A DNA stretch of 9,564 nt, taken from positions 13,274-22,837 of the forward strand of contig DHLV01000161.1 in the NCBI GenBank assembly GCA_002405445.1. The letters are read 5' to 3'. The DNA is from Flammeovirgaceae bacterium UBA4659 (lineage in GTDB: Bacteria > Bacteroidota > Bacteroidia > Cytophagales > Cyclobacteriaceae). This document shows, piece after piece, positions 7,224-9,564 of the stretch. The position numbers and the translations under genes were made by a program. How positions within the stretch are numbered: position 1 is the stretch's first letter; each line of letters opens with the position of its first letter. The notes beneath the pieces are model-generated. The model was given only the letters and a program-made list of their open reading frames with translations. It was not told the origin of the DNA and did no database searches.

Positions 7224-7327
7224 CCAATCGACCTGTGCACAGGCCACCGTTACGCATCACCCTGCTGCCAAACGTTTAAACATGGCAGTGGGCTGCGTAC
7301 GTCCCCTGCCACACTACCTATTGTAAC
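7224..7327. promoter_or_regulatory. 104-base spacer with two dyads upstream of the DUF2400 gene
   Basis: CCTGTGCACAGG (7232-7243) is a perfect 12-base palindrome eight bases after the OmpA-gene stop; it could form the stem of a transcript-end structure but no T-run follows. CTGCCA (7265-7270) and TGGCAG (7283-7288) are 6-base inverted arms around 12 bases that include the palindrome GTTTAAAC (7274-7281), an operator-like layout. I see no convincing TTTG / TAnnTTTG promoter here, so read-through from the OmpA gene remains possible. Confidence 0.35.
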
Positions 7328-8119
7328 ATGACCCACAAGAAGCGCCAGTACATTGCAAGCCTCAAAGACTTTCTGGACGAGAAAGTTTCGCAATTCAACC
7401 GCGCGCACTTCATCGAAAATGACCCGATTTCAATCCCTCACCAATATACGAAGAAGCAAGACATTGAAATTGCTGCCCTGATGGCCTCGGTGTTGGCATG
7501 GGGCCAACGCGTTACCGCGATTACCAACACGAAAGAATTCCTCCACCGGATGGATGGCACACCGCACGATTTTGTGCTGCACCACAGCCAAAAAGAACTG
7601 AAGCCGTTTTCGGATTTCAAACACCGAACCTTCAACGGAACCGATGCGTTGTACTGTATCGAAGCACTCAGGCACATCTACCAAAACCACCATTCGCTTG
7701 AAGATGCCTTCGCCATCCGCGAAAGCGATGAAACCACCGAGTTTGCACTCACCCATTTTCACCAGTTGTTTTTTAGTCTCGATTGTGCGCCTGCGCGCAC
7801 CAAAAAACACCTCTCCACACCGGCACGGAAATCTGCATGCAAGCGCATGAACATGTTTCTGCGATGGATGGTCCGTAATGATGACCGCGGGGTAGACTTC
7901 GGCTTGTGGAAAAAAATAAAACCAAGTCAACTGGTGTGCCCGCTGGACGTGCACGTGGAACGGGTTGCACGCAAGCTAAATCTTCTAAAAAAACAAGCTG
8001 CCAATTGGAAGGCAGCCGTTGAACTCACACAAGCCCTTCGGATACTTGACCCCCGCGACCCGGTTAAATATGATTTTGCACTGTTCGGATTGGGCATAGA
8101 AGGCGAAATTTTCAACTAG
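7328..8119 (+). CDS. TIGR02757 / DUF2400 family protein, possible divergent DNA glycosylase
   Basis: This is a 263-residue cytoplasmic protein with no signal or membrane segment. It matches the TIGR02757/DUF2400 family, common in Bacteroidota and, as far as I know, without an assigned biochemical role. Hallmarks in order are ALMASVLAWGQRVTAI near the N-terminus, ALRHIYQNH, SACKRMNMFLRWMVRNDD (from 169), LVCPLDVHVERVARKLNLL (D207, H209, R212) and DPVKYDFALFGLG near the C-terminus. The PLDVHVERVARKL segment resembles the VDTHVxRVxxRL motif of endonuclease III-like HhH-GPD glycosylases, where the Asp is catalytic. K172 in SACKR lies 35 residues upstream, a plausible Schiff-base Lys; this reading is inference. 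The ATG at 7328 suits the usual family N-terminus and length. No Shine-Dalgarno is obvious. It follows the OmpA gene by 104 bases on the same strand. Confidence 0.9.
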   Translation: MTHKKRQYIASLKDFLDEKVSQFNRAHFIENDPISIPHQYTKKQDIEIAALMASVLAWGQRVTAITNTKEFLHRMDGTPHDFVLHHSQKELKPFSDFKHRTFNGTDALYCIEALRHIYQNHHSLEDAFAIRESDETTEFALTHFHQLFFSLDCAPARTKKHLSTPARKSACKRMNMFLRWMVRNDDRGVDFGLWKKIKPSQLVCPLDVHVERVARKLNLLKKQAANWKAAVELTQALRILDPRDPVKYDFALFGLGIEGEIFN

Positions 8120-8268
8120 TTGTCAAACCGGCACCGCCTCTTTTTGATTTTTCAATCCACAAAACTATTGCCCCTAACAGTCGATCACTTTTTTTTTATC
8201 AACGGTGGCTGACTTGGAGAAAAAAGTTTCTACCTTTTACCACCTTTTGAACCCTTTAACCAACAGCT
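8120..8268 (+). promoter_or_regulatory. 149-base leader with 10-base-phased CCTTTW repeats
   Basis: A T9 run at 8189-8197 could mark the end of the upstream transcript, though no stable stem precedes it. Just before the GMC start, CCTTTT, CCTTTT and CCTTTA begin at 8233, 8243 and 8253, exactly 10 bases apart, in a C/T-rich tract. TACCTTTT (8231-8238) is one base off the Bacteroidota -7 box TAnnTTTG, but the nearest TTG upstream (8214-8216) leaves only 14 bases, shorter than usual, so the promoter is uncertain. Confidence 0.3.
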
Positions 8269-9564
8269 ATGAACCTGAACGTTGACGCTGAAAAGCAAAT
8301 TACCTACGATGCCATTGTAGTGGGCACGGGCATCAGTGGGGGCATTGCTGCCAAAGAACTAACAGAGAAAGGCCTGAAGACGCTGGTGCTGGAACGTGGC
8401 CGCGATGTGAAACACCCCGACTACCCCACGGCCACCAAAGACCCCTGGCAACTGCCCAACGCCAACAGACCCACGCAAGAAGATTTGCAGAAGCAGGGCG
8501 TGCAGGCACGAACGGGCTACACCGTTAACCAGGATTCCAAGCATTGGTTTGTCAACGACCTGGAACACCCCTACACCGAAAAAGAAGGCAGCCGCTTCGA
8601 CTGGATGCGCGGCTACCACGTGGGCGGCCGCTCCATTATGTGGGGCCGCCAAAGCTACCGCCTCAGCCCCATGGATTTTGAGGCAAACGCCAAAGATGGC
8701 ATTGCTGTAGATTGGCCCGTGCGTTATGCCGAGATCGCACCCTGGTACGACTACATTGAGCAGTACATAGGCGTGAGCGGGCAACTCGAAGGACTGCCCC
8801 AACTGCCGGACGGTAAGTTTCTGCCACCCATGGAATTGAACTGCGTGGAGTTGGAACTCAAAAAAACGTTGAAAGAAAAATTTGGCCGTGCGTTTACCAT
8901 CGGCCGCACTGCACATGCCACCGCACCGCTGGCACACACCCCGTGGCGTGGCACCTGCCAATTCAGAAACCTCTGCATACGCGGATGCCCTTACGGAGGG
9001 TATTACAGCAGCGTGGCCGGTGGCTTGATTTCCGCTGAGAAAACCGGATTGATGACGCTGCGACCCAACTCTGTGGTGCACCAAATCACCTACGATGAAA
9101 ACAGCGGCAAAGCAACTGGCGTGCGCGTGCAAGATGCCGTGACAGGCGAGCAACTGGAGTTCAACGCAAAAATTATCTTCCTCTGCGCCTCTACCATGGG
9201 CTCTACGTTTATCATGCTCAACTCCATTTCCAACCGCTTCCCCAATGGGTTTGGAAACGACAGCGGTGAACTTGGCTGCAACATCATGGACCACCAACTG
9301 GGCGTGGGCGCGGGTGGCGAGTTTCCCGGGTTTGAAGACCAATACTATTTTGGCCGAAGAGCCAACGGGTTTTACATTCCGCGTTTCCGAAACATTGGTA
9401 ACGACAAGCGAGACTACTTGCGCGGTTTTGGTTATCAAGGTGGTGGCAGTCGTCAAGGCTGGTCTAGCCTGGTGGCAGAGATGGCGGTGGGTGAAGACCT
9501 AAAGAAATTGGCCTCGAATCCTGGCAAGTGGACTATCGGTATGATGGGCTTTGGAGAAATTTTA
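8269..9564 (+). CDS. FAD-dependent GMC oxidoreductase, 3'-truncated by window edge
   Basis: This is a flavoprotein dehydrogenase of the glucose-methanol-choline family, of the sort annotated in Bacteroidota as sugar or gluconate dehydrogenase large subunit. The frame starts at ATG 8269 and is open for all 432 codons to the window end; related proteins are roughly 550-580 residues. The N-terminal Rossmann signature is clear: YDAIVVGTGISGG (G19, G21, G24), ending in LVLERG with E42 to bind the FAD ribose. MRGYHVGGRSIMWG (113-126) is the second FAD-contact segment of the family. A cysteine group C230-X5-C236-X3-C240 (CQFRNLCIRGCPYGG) sits before the region that continues the FAD domain. The catalytic His pair lies in the missing C-terminal part. 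There is no signal peptide, so it is either cytosolic or exported with a Tat-signal partner such as a gluconate-2-dehydrogenase subunit 3-like protein, which would have to lie outside the window. The substrate cannot be judged. Confidence 0.93.
   Translation, partial: MNLNVDAEKQITYDAIVVGTGISGGIAAKELTEKGLKTLVLERGRDVKHPDYPTATKDPWQLPNANRPTQEDLQKQGVQARTGYTVNQDSKHWFVNDLEHPYTEKEGSRFDWMRGYHVGGRSIMWGRQSYRLSPMDFEANAKDGIAVDWPVRYAEIAPWYDYIEQYIGVSGQLEGLPQLPDGKFLPPMELNCVELELKKTLKEKFGRAFTIGRTAHATAPLAHTPWRGTCQFRNLCIRGCPYGGYYSSVAGGLISAEKTGLMTLRPNSVVHQITYDENSGKATGVRVQDAVTGEQLEFNAKIIFLCASTMGSTFIMLNSISNRFPNGFGNDSGELGCNIMDHQLGVGAGGEFPGFEDQYYFGRRANGFYIPRFRNIGNDKRDYLRGFGYQGGGSRQGWSSLVAEMAVGEDLKKLASNPGKWTIGMMGFGEIL

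Noticed and set aside
7430..7954. 174-codon minus-strand frame opposite the DUF2400 gene
   Set aside because: It is antisense to a gene with clear family motifs and shows no domain of its own.
8359..9456. 365-codon open frame on the minus strand opposite the GMC gene
   Set aside because: It has no recognisable domain, lies wholly antisense to a well-supported FAD enzyme, and its openness follows from the GC-rich codon use of the sense gene.
1..9564. CRISPR array, rRNA, tRNA or insertion sequence
   Set aside because: No regularly spaced repeats, RNA gene signatures or transposase motifs were seen on either strand.

Overview
The window looks like part of a Bacteroidota chromosome, probably Cytophagales-like. 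Evidence: a TIGR02757/DUF2400 gene, a typical Bacteroidota LysM plus double-psi-barrel secreted protein, an OmpA-family protein whose mature N-terminus reads NLVPNPGFEEY, starts without clear Shine-Dalgarno sequences, and one promoter of the Bacteroidota TTTG / TAnnTTTG type. The lineage call is inference; there is no rRNA or tRNA in the window to confirm it.

Layout: (1) 2-2503 (+) is the 3' part of a type I restriction subunit gene (hsdR); its nuclease-encoding 5' end lies upstream of the window. (2) 2504-2852 is a 349-base gap between convergent genes, dense in inverted repeats, with no convincing gene. (3) 2853-5162 (-) is tex, an RNA-binding transcription accessory protein. (4) 5163-5297 is a divergent promoter region with a consensus-like promoter, a direct repeat and a palindrome. 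(5) 5298-6101 and 6108-7223 (+) are a two-gene envelope operon: a LysM/RlpA-like peptidoglycan-binding protein and an OmpA-domain protein. (6) 7328-8119 (+) is a TIGR02757/DUF2400 protein. (7) 8269 to the window end (+) is an FAD-dependent GMC oxidoreductase, cut off at the right edge.

How the genes fit together: hsdR belongs to a restriction-modification locus and is visibly AT-richer than everything to its right. The gap before tex is therefore a plausible boundary between accessory DNA and ordinary chromosome. The LysM and OmpA genes are six bases apart and both products should be exported and bind peptidoglycan. The last two genes point the same way but have 104- and 149-base leaders, so they may be transcribed separately.

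I did not find a clearly new multi-gene system. The best leads are: the DUF2400 protein carries a motif resembling the catalytic-Asp segment of HhH-GPD DNA glycosylases plus an upstream Lys, so it may be a divergent base-excision enzyme; the hsdR-tex gap may be a dispersed repeat element; the RlpA-like domain has lost the catalytic Asp segment; and the two envelope genes are in one frame, separated by a single TAG, with a TTG start.
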